Source of the DNA: JBGAMH01 sp044222045
GTDB lineage: Bacteria > Eisenbacteria > RBG-16-71-46
Assembly: GCA_044222045.1 (NCBI GenBank)
Contig: JBGAOB010000153.1
Coordinates: 1 to 11,272, forward strand
Direction of reading: 5' to 3'
DNA: 11,272 bases
The position numbers and the translations under genes are program-made. The notes under the pieces were generated by a model, which was not told the DNA's origin, did no database searches, and worked only from the letters and a program-made list of their open reading frames with translations. This document shows positions 1 to 6,634 of the stretch, in pieces (position 1 is the stretch's first letter; every line of letters starts with the position of its first letter).

Positions 1-514
1 CGGCGAGCGTCCACACCTCGGGGCCGACCACTTCGTACCAGCCCTCCCACGCGGCGCGGCCGTCGAACGCGTACGCGAGCGTCCGCAGCACGTCGGCCTC
101 GGCGACCGGGTTCAGCATCTGGCGCCCTTCGCGCGGCAGCCTCGGCCGGCCCGCGAGCTGGCGCACGAGCGGCGTCTCGGGGCCCACGATCGGCGCCAGG
201 CGCAACGTGAGCGTGGGCAGCCCCGAACCGCGCACGTGCTCCTCGAGCCGCCACAGCCGCTGCAACGCCGCGGCCTTCGCGTCGGGATGCGCGCCGAGCC
301 GGCTCAGCACCAGCGCGCGCAGCGGCCGCCCGGCGGCGGCGCGCGTGCACGCCGCGAGGTCGAACACGAACGGCCCGTCGGAGACGACCAGCGACACGGC
401 CCCGTCGCCCGCGGGAAGCCCGGCGCCCACGTCGTGCACCGGGCGCCCGTCGGCGGCGAGCGCGCCCACCAGCCGGTCGGCCGGTGGCGCGAGAGGCCCG
501 GGCCGCAGGATCAC
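1..514 (-). CDS. NAD(P)-binding SDR-like (NmrA/NDUFA9-type) protein, 3' end beyond left edge
   Basis: This open frame starts at a GTG (514-512) and runs off the left edge after 171 codons without a stop. A GGAG six bases upstream (524-521) and a 4-base GTGA overlap with the preceding gene support the start. The second half reads like atypical short-chain dehydrogenases of the NmrA/NDUFA9 type: RALVLSRLGAHP (strand with a Ser-rich end), RLEEHVRGSGLPTLTLRLA (the usual 'EE-lr-SGL-tilRp' stretch), IVGPETP, then a 'ValeDVlr-laya' helix and YEVVGPEVWTLA, typical of the family's C-terminal part. The first 35 residues are unusual: where a Rossmann Gly-rich loop is expected, only RPGPLAPPADRL is seen, and the region between it and the second half is short. 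It may therefore have lost classical cofactor binding. Substrate unknown. Family assignment is from motif pattern only. Confidence 0.6.
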   Translation of the reverse strand, partial: MILRPGPLAPPADRLVGALAADGRPVHDVGAGLPAGDGAVSLVVSDGPFVFDLAACTRAAAGRPLRALVLSRLGAHPDAKAAALQRLWRLEEHVRGSGLPTLTLRLAPIVGPETPLVRQLAGRPRLPREGRQMLNPVAEADVLRTLAYAFDGRAAWEGWYEVVGPEVWTLA

Positions 515-1563
515 GCGCCGCTCCGCAGCGCCGCGAACAGCTGCCGGCGGTGTGCCAGGTCGTGATCCGCCCACTGGCGCACCTGGTCCGCCAGCGTCAT
601 CGCGCCGCGCGCCGAATGCACGAACGGGCGCGACCACACCGCCGGGCCCGACGCCGACAACTCGTCCACCATCGCCCCGCGCACCACTCGCCACGCGGCG
701 AGCACGGCCGCGGGGTCGCGCTCGACGTAGCGCCGCTCCTCGACCCACGCTTCCGCGGGCACGCCGGGCACCGCGGGGAACTCCTCGGTGAGCACGCGCG
801 CGAGTCGCGGCCGGAAGATCTCGGCGTCGCAATCGTGCAGGTGACCGAGCACTTCGACCGCGCTCCAGCGGCCCTCGCCGGGCCGGCGCGCGAACGCCGC
901 CGCACCGTGGCGCTCGAGCGCATCCGCCACCCGCGCGGGACTGGTCGCGAGCACATCGAGCACCTGCGCCCACTCCAGCTCGCTCATTCGGCCGGTCACG
1001 CGCGGCCAGTGCTCGCCGCGCTCGGGCGCCGCCGGCAGGGCGGTGATCACGCCGCGCGCGCGGTAGCTCTCGGCCAGGTCGGCATAGTGCTCGGCCCCGG
1101 TGCGGATGGCCGCACGGTGCGCGTCGTTCACCTCGCCCACCACCTTCGCCGGCATGCCCAGCACGAGCGAACCCGGCGGGATCACCTGGCCTTCGCGCAC
1201 CAGCGCCGACGCGCCGATCAGCGAGCCGCGTCCGACGACCGCGCCCGACAGGATCACCGCGCCCATGCCCACGAGCACGTCGTCCTCGATCACGCAGCCG
1301 TGCACGATCGCGCGATGGCCCACGGTGACGCGCGCTCCGACGAGCGCCGGGCAGTCCTCGTCCACGTGCACGGTGGAGTTGTCCTGGATGTTCGTGCCCT
1401 CGCCGATCTCGATGCGGTCGGAGTCGCCGCGCACGACGCTGTTGAACCACACGCTCGCGCGGCGTGCGAGTTTCACTTCACCGACCACGATCGCACCCGG
1501 TGCGACGTACGCCGTCGGATCGATCTCCAGCCGGCTCGGCCAGTCGTGCGTGCGCAGGCTCAC
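511..1563 (-). CDS. Gamma-carbonic-anhydrase-like hexapeptide protein fused to a DinB-fold domain
   Basis: The 350-residue frame begins at a GTG that overlaps the previous stop (GTGA). Residues 1 to about 175 form a left-handed beta-helix of the gamma-carbonic anhydrase family (YrdA/PaaY/CaiE-like), with repeats such as APGAIVVGEV, ASVWFNSVVRGD and STVHVDED. The three zinc-ligand histidines appear as H66, H83 and H88 (VGHRAIVHGC), followed by the typical GMGAVILSGAVVGRGSLIGA. No stop occurs before a second domain starting near M193 (ATG 987-985; MSELEW). Residues 193-350 are a DinB-like four-helix domain: RWSAVEVLGHLHDCD supplies H241, and DHDLAHRRQL supplies the HxxxH pair H334/H338. These three are the usual metal site. 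Both halves look intact. Stand-alone gamma-CA proteins end near residue 180, so this is either a real fusion or two genes joined by loss of a stop. Enzymatic activities are inferred. Confidence 0.85.
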   Translation of the reverse strand: MSLRTHDWPSRLEIDPTAYVAPGAIVVGEVKLARRASVWFNSVVRGDSDRIEIGEGTNIQDNSTVHVDEDCPALVGARVTVGHRAIVHGCVIEDDVLVGMGAVILSGAVVGRGSLIGASALVREGQVIPPGSLVLGMPAKVVGEVNDAHRAAIRTGAEHYADLAESYRARGVITALPAAPERGEHWPRVTGRMSELEWAQVLDVLATSPARVADALERHGAAAFARRPGEGRWSAVEVLGHLHDCDAEIFRPRLARVLTEEFPAVPGVPAEAWVEERRYVERDPAAVLAAWRVVRGAMVDELSASGPAVWSRPFVHSARGAMTLADQVRQWADHDLAHRRQLFAALRSGA

Positions 1564-2204
1564 CGGATCTGCACTCCGTCGCCGACGAACGGATTGAAAC
1601 GCCGCTCGTGGCCGATCGTGGTCTCGGGCCCGTGCCCCGGCAGGCAGCGCAGGTCGTCGCCGAGCGGGAACAGGCGCGTGCGGATGGAGCGCTCGAGGTC
1701 GGGCCACGAGCCGCCCGGCAGGTCGGTGCGCCCGACCGATTCGCGAAAGAGCACGTCGCCCGACCACAGCACGTCGCCTTCGCGGAACACGACGTGACCG
1801 GGTGCGTGGCCCGGCGTGAAGATCACCTCGAGTTCGCTCTCGCCCAGCGGCACGCGCATCCCGTCGGCCAGGTCGAGCCCGACCTCGGGCGGCTCCGTGG
1901 GCGGGAAGCCGAACATGCTGCCCTGCTCCGCGAGCACCTTCAGCAGCGGGCGGTCGGCCGGGTGCAGCGCGTACACGCCGCCGACCGCCCGTTGCACCTC
2001 GAGCATGCCGGCCGCATGGTCGTAGTGCGCGTGCGTGCCGAGCAGCCAGCGCACCCTCAACGCGTGCTCGCGCACCGCGGCGATGACCGCCTCGGGCTCG
2101 AAGCCCACGTCCACCACCGCCGTCTCGCCCGTGGCCGGGCACGTGACGAGGTACGTGTTGTTGTCGAGCGGACCCAGGTTCAGGCTGCGACGGACGAAGG
2201 GCAC
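1560..2204 (-). CDS. Metallo-beta-lactamase-fold hydrolase, glyoxalase II-like (GloC/YcbL type)
   Basis: A 214-residue metallo-hydrolase. The full dinuclear zinc set is visible: T-H58-A-H60-Y-D62-H63, H133 in TPGHAPGHVVF, D150 in WSGDVLF, and H191 in CLPGHGPETTIGHER. The ending GHERRFNPF and the FRESVGRTDLPGGSW stretch match the small type II glyoxalases (GloC/YcbL), which hydrolyse S-lactoylglutathione or related thioesters; the real substrate here is unknown. I chose the GTG at 2204 because GAGG lies five bases upstream and the protein then begins PFVRRSLNLGPLDNNTYLV, the expected first strand; longer in-frame versions run into the upstream oxidoreductase gene. There are 11 bases between that gene's stop and this start, and a 4-base GTGA overlap with the next gene, so it is probably cotranscribed and translationally coupled. 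Confidence 0.9.
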   Translation of the reverse strand: MPFVRRSLNLGPLDNNTYLVTCPATGETAVVDVGFEPEAVIAAVREHALRVRWLLGTHAHYDHAAGMLEVQRAVGGVYALHPADRPLLKVLAEQGSMFGFPPTEPPEVGLDLADGMRVPLGESELEVIFTPGHAPGHVVFREGDVLWSGDVLFRESVGRTDLPGGSWPDLERSIRTRLFPLGDDLRCLPGHGPETTIGHERRFNPFVGDGVQIR

Positions 2205-2207
2205 GCG

Positions 2208-2215
2208 CGCCTCGC
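2208..2215 (-). promoter_or_regulatory. Ribosome binding site of the glyoxalase II-like gene
   Basis: The GAGG at 2213-2210 lies in the 11-base gap after the oxidoreductase stop and five bases before the GTG at 2204. It fixes that GTG as the start in a frame otherwise open much further upstream. Confidence 0.55.
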
Positions 2216-3373
2216 TCAGATGACGTTCGACTCGACCACCGCCCGCTGCTCCTGGAATCGCTCCAGGCGCAACTCGGACACGTCGAGGCTCGGACGACCG
2301 TCCACGATCCACTCGGCGATCACCTGCCCCACCGCGGGCGCCTGCATGAAGCCGTGGCCGCTGAAGCCGTTCGCGAGCATCAACCCCGCCACGCCCTTCG
2401 GAGGCCCCAGCACGGCGTTGTGGTCGGGCGTCGTCTCGTAGAGCCCCGCCCAGCCGTGCGCGATCTCGGCCTCGGCCAGTGCCGGCACGCGCTCCATCGC
2501 GGGCTCCACCACGCGCTCGAGGAAGTCCCAGTTCACGCTGGTGTCGAACGACGGCGGCTCGTCCGGATCGGCCAGGCCCAGCAGCATGCCGCCGCTCTCG
2601 CGGTGCATGTACACGCCCGACTTCATGTCCACGATCATGGGCAGGTCCTCGCGCGCGAACGCGAGCGGCTTCGTCGTGAAGCAGTGACGCCGGTACGGCT
2701 GCACCGGCAGGTCGACGCCCGCCCACTTCGCGATCTCGGCCGCGTACGCGCCGGCGGCGTTCACCACCATGGGCGTCTCGATGTCGCCCGTCGCGGTGCG
2801 CACACCGACGACCTTCGCGCCGTCCATCAGCAGCCCGGTCGCCGGCCGGCCGAACTCGAAACGGGCGCCCAGCTCGCGCGCGCGGCGCTCGTACGCCTGC
2901 GTGATCTCGTGCGGGTTGCCGAGGCCGTCCTTGGGGCAGAACGTGCCGCCGAGCACACCGTCGAGATCCACGCCCGGCACGACCTGCGCCACGCCCTCGG
3001 GCGTGAGCGTGCGCACGGGCAGGCCGAGTGCGCGCTGCATGTCGGCCTGCTTCTGGAACTGCTCCCACTGCTTCGCGTCCGAAAGCAGGAACAGGTAGCC
3101 GACCTGGAAGAACACCGGGTCGGTGCCCATCTCCTCGGCGAAGCGCTCGTAGGCCTCGATCGAGCGCATGCAGAGCTTGACGTTCACCTCGCTCGAGAAC
3201 TGCGCGCGGATGCCGCCCGCGCACTTGCCCGTGGAGCCGGCGCCCGAGAACAGCTCGCGCTCCAGCACCCGAACGCCCTTCACGCCCTTCCTGCCCAGCT
3301 CGTACGCGATCGCGGCCCCGATGCACCCGGCCCCCACGATCACCACCGGCGCGGTTTCGCGCGTTGCGCTCAC
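2216..3373 (-). CDS. FAD-dependent oxidoreductase, DAO family (sarcosine oxidase beta-like)
   Basis: A 385-residue flavoprotein of the D-amino-acid oxidase superfamily. The N-terminal dinucleotide-binding motif is VVIVGAGCIGAAIAYEL (GxGxxG at residues 14-19), followed by an acidic strand end (VLERE). FSGAGSTGKCAGGIRAQF matches the flavin-contact loop of sarcosine oxidase beta and dimethylglycine dehydrogenase relatives. The C-terminus has the expected AHGWAGLYETTPDHNAVLG and NGFSGHGFMQAPAVGQ. Such enzymes oxidise secondary or tertiary amines or amino acids (sarcosine, proline, glycine derivatives), passing electrons to oxygen or a carrier. No alpha/gamma/delta sarcosine oxidase subunits are nearby, so the heterotetrameric enzyme is unlikely. 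No signal peptide; cytoplasmic. The GTG start overlaps the upstream stop (GTGA) and has a strong GGAGG five bases before it. Substrate cannot be read from sequence. Confidence 0.88.
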   Translation of the reverse strand: MSATRETAPVVIVGAGCIGAAIAYELGRKGVKGVRVLERELFSGAGSTGKCAGGIRAQFSSEVNVKLCMRSIEAYERFAEEMGTDPVFFQVGYLFLLSDAKQWEQFQKQADMQRALGLPVRTLTPEGVAQVVPGVDLDGVLGGTFCPKDGLGNPHEITQAYERRARELGARFEFGRPATGLLMDGAKVVGVRTATGDIETPMVVNAAGAYAAEIAKWAGVDLPVQPYRRHCFTTKPLAFAREDLPMIVDMKSGVYMHRESGGMLLGLADPDEPPSFDTSVNWDFLERVVEPAMERVPALAEAEIAHGWAGLYETTPDHNAVLGPPKGVAGLMLANGFSGHGFMQAPAVGQVIAEWIVDGRPSLDVSELRLERFQEQRAVVESNVI

Positions 3374-4194
3374 TTGAGCCTCCGATAGGTCTTCTGCAGC
3401 AGCAGCGCGTCGTCCTCCATCGCGGGGCTCTCGCTCACCACCCAGCCCGACACCTGGAGGTCCTTCAGCGCGCGCAGCAATTCCTTCCAGCGGAACTTCG
3501 TCTCGCGCAGCGGCTGGTGCCGCCGCTCGCCCTTGGGACCGAACTCGATGCCCGAAATGTGCACGTGCAGCCGCTCGAGAGCGTCGCGGCCCAGGCGGTC
3601 GCGAATCGCCTCCAGCGTCCTTCCGAACGCGTCGTAGTCGTTGAAGTCACCGATCGAGCGCGCGTACTGGTGCGAGAAATCGACGCACGGCCGCACGCCC
3701 TCGACGTCGGCGCTCCACGACAGGATCTCGTCGAGCGAGCCCGCCTGCGTGGGCTTGCCGGTGAGTTCGGTGCGCACGTCGATGGCCGCGCCGAGCCCGC
3801 GAAGCGTCGAGGTCACGGTGCGGAGGCCGGCCCGCACGCGCGCGTCGGCGTCCGCGACCGGGAGCCTGCCGTAGAACCCCGCATGAAAGCAAAAGGAGGC
3901 CGCCCCGCAGCGGTGCCCCAGCCGGCCGGTCTCCACCAGGCGAGCGAGGCTGCGCTCCACCACGTCGTCCGCACCGCAGAGGTTGACGAAGTAGGGCCCG
4001 TGCGCCGTCAGGGAAACATCGTGCGCCCGCGCGGCCGCGGCGATGCGATCGGCGGTCTCGTCGGACATGCGCACGCCGTTCACCCACGCCATCTCGAGAT
4101 GGTCGAGACCGAGTTCGCGCGTGCGGCGGACGCCGTGCTCCGTGGAGGGCTTCGCGCTGCTGCGCGGCACGCCGGATGTCCCGAAGCGCAGCAT
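3370..4194 (-). CDS. Endonuclease IV-like TIM-barrel protein (AP endonuclease family 2)
   Basis: A 274-residue TIM-barrel protein resembling deoxyribonuclease IV (Nfo), which nicks DNA at abasic sites using three zinc ions. Compared from memory with E. coli Nfo, ligand positions are found at H65 (TAHGPY), H104 (CFHAGFY), E143 (RTELTG), D172 and H175 (CVDFSHQY), H212 (HVHISGIEFG), H226 (KGERRHQPL) and E255 (VSESP). The Asp of the Nfo DxH pair is not evident; the equivalent place holds R224 with E223 beside it. The HISGIE...KGER-H signature resembles the shorter Nfo-like proteins common in archaea rather than classical bacterial Nfo. The ATG overlaps the stop of the upstream barrel gene by one base (TGATG), and the end overlaps the oxidoreductase start (GTGA). 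A sugar-isomerase-like TIM barrel is the alternative. Confidence 0.8.
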   Translation of the reverse strand: MLRFGTSGVPRSSAKPSTEHGVRRTRELGLDHLEMAWVNGVRMSDETADRIAAAARAHDVSLTAHGPYFVNLCGADDVVERSLARLVETGRLGHRCGAASFCFHAGFYGRLPVADADARVRAGLRTVTSTLRGLGAAIDVRTELTGKPTQAGSLDEILSWSADVEGVRPCVDFSHQYARSIGDFNDYDAFGRTLEAIRDRLGRDALERLHVHISGIEFGPKGERRHQPLRETKFRWKELLRALKDLQVSGWVVSESPAMEDDALLLQKTYRRLK

Positions 4195-4886
4195 CAGAAC
4201 GCCTGCGACGATCCGAAGGACAGGCGCGGCGCCGCGCGTCCCCCGTTTTCCGGGCCCACCGGCCACGCCACGTCGAACCGCGCCACCTGGTTCAGCGCCG
4301 AGTGCGGCAGCGACAGCCGCAGCCCCAGCCCCACGTCCTCGTGCCAGCCCTTGCTCGCCGAGCCCGGCCCCCAGGTGCGGCCCGCGTCCATGAACACCGC
4401 GCCGCCGAAGCTGACCAGGTCCCAGCAGTCGCGCAGCGCGATCCAGCGGTGCTCGGCGTTGATGCGCCACGCCTGCGTGCCGCTCAGCGCGTGCACCGTG
4501 TACGCGCGCAGGCCCGAGAGGCCGCCCAGTTCGAGCTGGAAGTCGCGCGGCATGCGGTAGCCCGCCTGCCCGAGCGCCGCGATCACGGTGGTCTGGTCGC
4601 GCCACGGCTGCACGACCCAGCGCGCGCGCACGTCGCCGAGCGACTCGCGCATGCCCGAGCGCAGTCGCGCCGACCACGACGAGCGCAGCAGGCCGAAGCC
4701 GCCGCGGCCCGCGTCCACGCCCGTGTCGAGCTTCACGCGCACGTAGCCCTCGTCGGCGCTGCTGCCGAGCGCGTGCGGCGCCACGCCCGCCTTGAACGAC
4801 ACCGACGTGCCGGCGTCGAAATCCTCCACGCGGTCGAAACGGTCCACGCCGCGGCGCTGCAGCCAGCGCGGCCGCCACAGCTGCAC
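4194..4886 (-). CDS. BamA/TamA-like outer-membrane beta-barrel, C-terminal part (after frameshift)
   Basis: This 230-codon frame is the second half of the barrel gene that starts upstream. It has its own possible GTG start at 4886, one base after the upstream stop (TGA-C-GTG), but the frame is open further upstream and reads straight on from the first half as ...PPSDVQLWRPRWLQ. Typical BamA-family elements follow: RGVDRFDRVEDFDAGTSVSF, alternating beta strands, GGLSGLRAYTVHAL (the conserved G-G-x-LRGY loop, here LRAY), INAEHRWI and FGGAVFMDAGRTWG. The protein ends RLSFGSSQAF; the terminal Phe is the beta-signal read by the BAM machinery. It would make a barrel only together with the first part. 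It may be a reinitiated separate polypeptide, but a one-base indel splitting one gene is the simpler reading. Confidence 0.8.
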   Translation of the reverse strand: MQLWRPRWLQRRGVDRFDRVEDFDAGTSVSFKAGVAPHALGSSADEGYVRVKLDTGVDAGRGGFGLLRSSWSARLRSGMRESLGDVRARWVVQPWRDQTTVIAALGQAGYRMPRDFQLELGGLSGLRAYTVHALSGTQAWRINAEHRWIALRDCWDLVSFGGAVFMDAGRTWGPGSASKGWHEDVGLGLRLSLPHSALNQVARFDVAWPVGPENGGRAAPRLSFGSSQAF

Positions 4887-4900
4887 GTCACTCGGGGGGC
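4884..4900 (-). other. Frameshift site: C6 tract, TGA stop and GTG restart inside the barrel gene
   Basis: On the minus strand a run of six C (4899-4894) is followed by GAG TGA C GTG. Removing one C joins the two barrel halves in a single frame (…GAPPSDVQLWRP…). The in-frame stop follows the C run by one codon. It may be a sequencing or assembly indel, a true mutation, or a slippage site. Confidence 0.8.
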
Positions 4901-5820
4901 GCGCCGGGTTCGAGCCGCGTGGGCTCGAGCCGCCGGTCCCTCCACTCGAACGCCCCCACGAACCGCTGCACGGTGCCGTCGGGCGTGACGAGGCCGGTGC
5001 CCCAGTGGATCTCGGCCGACTCGGCGCGCCGGCCGAATCGCGCCACCACCTGTTCGTCGCTGAAGAGCTGGGCCTCGCTCACCGTGCGCGCCCACGAGCC
5101 GCCGAGGGCGGTGCGTGCGCGCGTCGAGAAGAACGGCAGGTCGATCGACGCCGAGTTCGACTTGCCGGCCTCGCCGCTGCCGCCGCCCACGGCGCCGCGC
5201 ACGTGGGTGCCGAACAGGTTGCCGTCGGACAGCGACACGCTGCGCGACGCGCCGGTCGGATCCCGGCGGAACTGCATCGACACCGACGTGCCGAGCCCGA
5301 GCAGGTTGCGCTCGGTGAACGCGAGCGTGCCGTACGTGTGCCCGCCGCCACCTTCCAGGTTGAGCTCCGGCGACGTGGTCCAGTGGTCGCGCGTTTCCAC
5401 CCGCACGTCCACCGAGTCGCCCGCGGGAAACGCCTCGACACGCGTGGGCACGAGGTAGTCCAACGCGCGCAGGTTGCGCGCCGTCTCCTCGAGCGCCGAC
5501 AGGTCGAGCGTGTCGCCCGGCCGCACAAGCACCTCGGCGCGCACCGTGATCGGTCGCGTGCGCACGTGCAGCGCGTTCATGAGCGCGTACACGCGCGAGA
5601 AGCGCCCCTCGGGCAGCGGATCCCAGATCTCGTGCGTGACCACGTCCACGCGGCGTACCGGGCGGCCGGCGAGCGCGGAATCGGCGCGCGCACCGCCGCC
5701 CGGTGCGCCGTGCGCCGGAGCGGCGGTCGCCACCAGCAGCAGCACGGCGGCCCGCGCGATCACGAGGGATCGCACGGGCCGCCGCGGAACACGCGAGCGC
5801 TCAGCGCTTGGGCGCGGCAC
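4888..5820 (-). CDS. BamA/TamA-like outer-membrane protein, N-terminal part (signal peptide, POTRA, first barrel strands)
   Basis: The 310-residue frame carries a signal peptide (RRPVRSLVIARAAVLLLVAT, cut near APAHG, residue 38), one POTRA-like domain (about 54-146: RRVDVVTHEIWDP, PITVRAEVLVRPGD, LEETARNLRALDYL, SVDVRVETRDHW) and then barrel strands starting with LNLEGGGGHTYGTLAFTERNLLGLG, the usual entry into BamA/TamA-type barrels. It stops abruptly in mid-barrel at GAPPE, after the C6 tract, and the rest is encoded in the next frame. Intact, the product would be about 540 residues with a single POTRA, well short of BamA (about 800 with five), so it is more likely a TamA-like or other surface-antigen-family protein. 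The GTG at 5820 overlaps the end of cpoB by 20 bases; a GTG at 5775, 25 bases after the cpoB stop, is an equally good start and leaves the signal peptide nearer the N-terminus. Confidence 0.82.
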   Translation of the reverse strand: MPRPSAERSRVPRRPVRSLVIARAAVLLLVATAAPAHGAPGGGARADSALAGRPVRRVDVVTHEIWDPLPEGRFSRVYALMNALHVRTRPITVRAEVLVRPGDTLDLSALEETARNLRALDYLVPTRVEAFPAGDSVDVRVETRDHWTTSPELNLEGGGGHTYGTLAFTERNLLGLGTSVSMQFRRDPTGASRSVSLSDGNLFGTHVRGAVGGGSGEAGKSNSASIDLPFFSTRARTALGGSWARTVSEAQLFSDEQVVARFGRRAESAEIHWGTGLVTPDGTVQRFVGAFEWRDRRLEPTRLEPGAPPE

Positions 5821-6634
5821 CCACCCGCTCGCGGGCGAGCTGCGCCTCGGCCGAGCGCGGGAAGCGACGGACGAGGTCCTGCAGCGTCTTCCTGGAGTCC
5901 TCGCTGCGGCCGAGACGCTCCTGGCTCAGTCCCAGCTTGTACAGCGCCGGCGGCACCCGGTTGCCGTCGGGCCACTTGGCGGGGACCTGCGCGTACTCCA
6001 CCGCGGCCGAATCGAACGCGGCCTGCGCGAAGAAGCACTCGCCGATGCCGTACTGCGCGTCGTCGGCCAGCTCGACGTTCGGGAACCTCCGCAGGAAGTC
6101 GCGGTAACCCTCGAGCGCGAGCGGATAGCGCCCCTGTGTCAGGTCCTGCGTGGCCGCGTCGTAGAGCTGCACCGGATCGGGCACGGGCGCCGGCGCGGGC
6201 CCGGTCGTGCCGCCGGGGGCCGGTAGCGGCCCCGCGGGCGCCGTGGGCGTGGCCGCCTGCGGCGCGCGCGACAGGATCTGGTTCACGCGCTGGATCGTCT
6301 CCTCGAGCTTGCCTTCGAGCCGCCCCATCTGCTCGGAGAGCTCGGCCGTCGTGCTGCCGGTGGTCGCTTTCGTGCTCAGCAGGATCTCGCGCTGCTGCGA
6401 GAGCTCACGCCGCGTGTCGGCCAGCACCGTGAACGCGACCGAGTCGCGCACGTGCATCGTGTCGACGGACGCGCGCAGGCTGTCGAGCCCCGACTTGAGC
6501 AGCGCCAGCTGCGGGGCGTAGCAGCCCGTGAGCGTGGTGCTCGCCGCCAGCAGCACCGGCAGGGCGGCGCACAACGCGACGCGCCGGGCCCGGAGGCCCG
6601 GCCGCGTCGTGCGTGCGATGGTCGGTCGCGCCAT
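5801..6634 (-). CDS. cpoB: CpoB/YbgF-like Tol-Pal coordinator, predicted lipoprotein
   Basis: A 277-residue protein with the CpoB/YbgF plan: a coiled-coil-like N-terminal part (about residues 43-121, with heptad-like LLKSGLDSLRASV and LSEQMGRLEGKLEETI), a Pro/Ala/Gly-rich linker (about 124-158), and a C-terminal TPR domain (about 159-277: LYDAATQDLTQGRYPLALEG, YGIGECFFAQAAFDSAA, LYKLGLSQERLGR). In E. coli CpoB links Tol energy use to PBP1B-LpoB during septal peptidoglycan synthesis. Here the N-terminus has a lipoprotein signal (arginine-rich start, hydrophobic stretch, lipobox L35-T-G-C38 followed by Tyr), so it is probably lipid-anchored rather than a free periplasmic protein. Its ATG overlaps the pal stop by one base (TGATG), the standard position for this gene. 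Confidence 0.92.
   Translation of the reverse strand: MARPTIARTTRPGLRARRVALCAALPVLLAASTTLTGCYAPQLALLKSGLDSLRASVDTMHVRDSVAFTVLADTRRELSQQREILLSTKATTGSTTAELSEQMGRLEGKLEETIQRVNQILSRAPQAATPTAPAGPLPAPGGTTGPAPAPVPDPVQLYDAATQDLTQGRYPLALEGYRDFLRRFPNVELADDAQYGIGECFFAQAAFDSAAVEYAQVPAKWPDGNRVPPALYKLGLSQERLGRSEDSRKTLQDLVRRFPRSAEAQLARERVGAAPKR

Noticed and set aside
484..1797. Long plus-strand open frame opposite the SDR-like, carbonic-anhydrase/DinB and hydrolase genes
   Set aside because: Its protein is Arg/His/Ala-rich with no domain pattern, while the minus strand there encodes clear conserved motifs. It is a GC-rich antisense shadow.
2354..3388. Plus-strand open frame of 344 codons opposite the FAD oxidoreductase
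   Set aside because: Composition is rich in His, Arg and Leu with no recognisable fold. The opposite strand has a complete flavoprotein.
4792..6432. Plus-strand open frame of 546 codons opposite the barrel gene and cpoB
   Set aside because: It consists of Arg/Ala/Pro low-complexity sequence, spans two real genes and has no motif.
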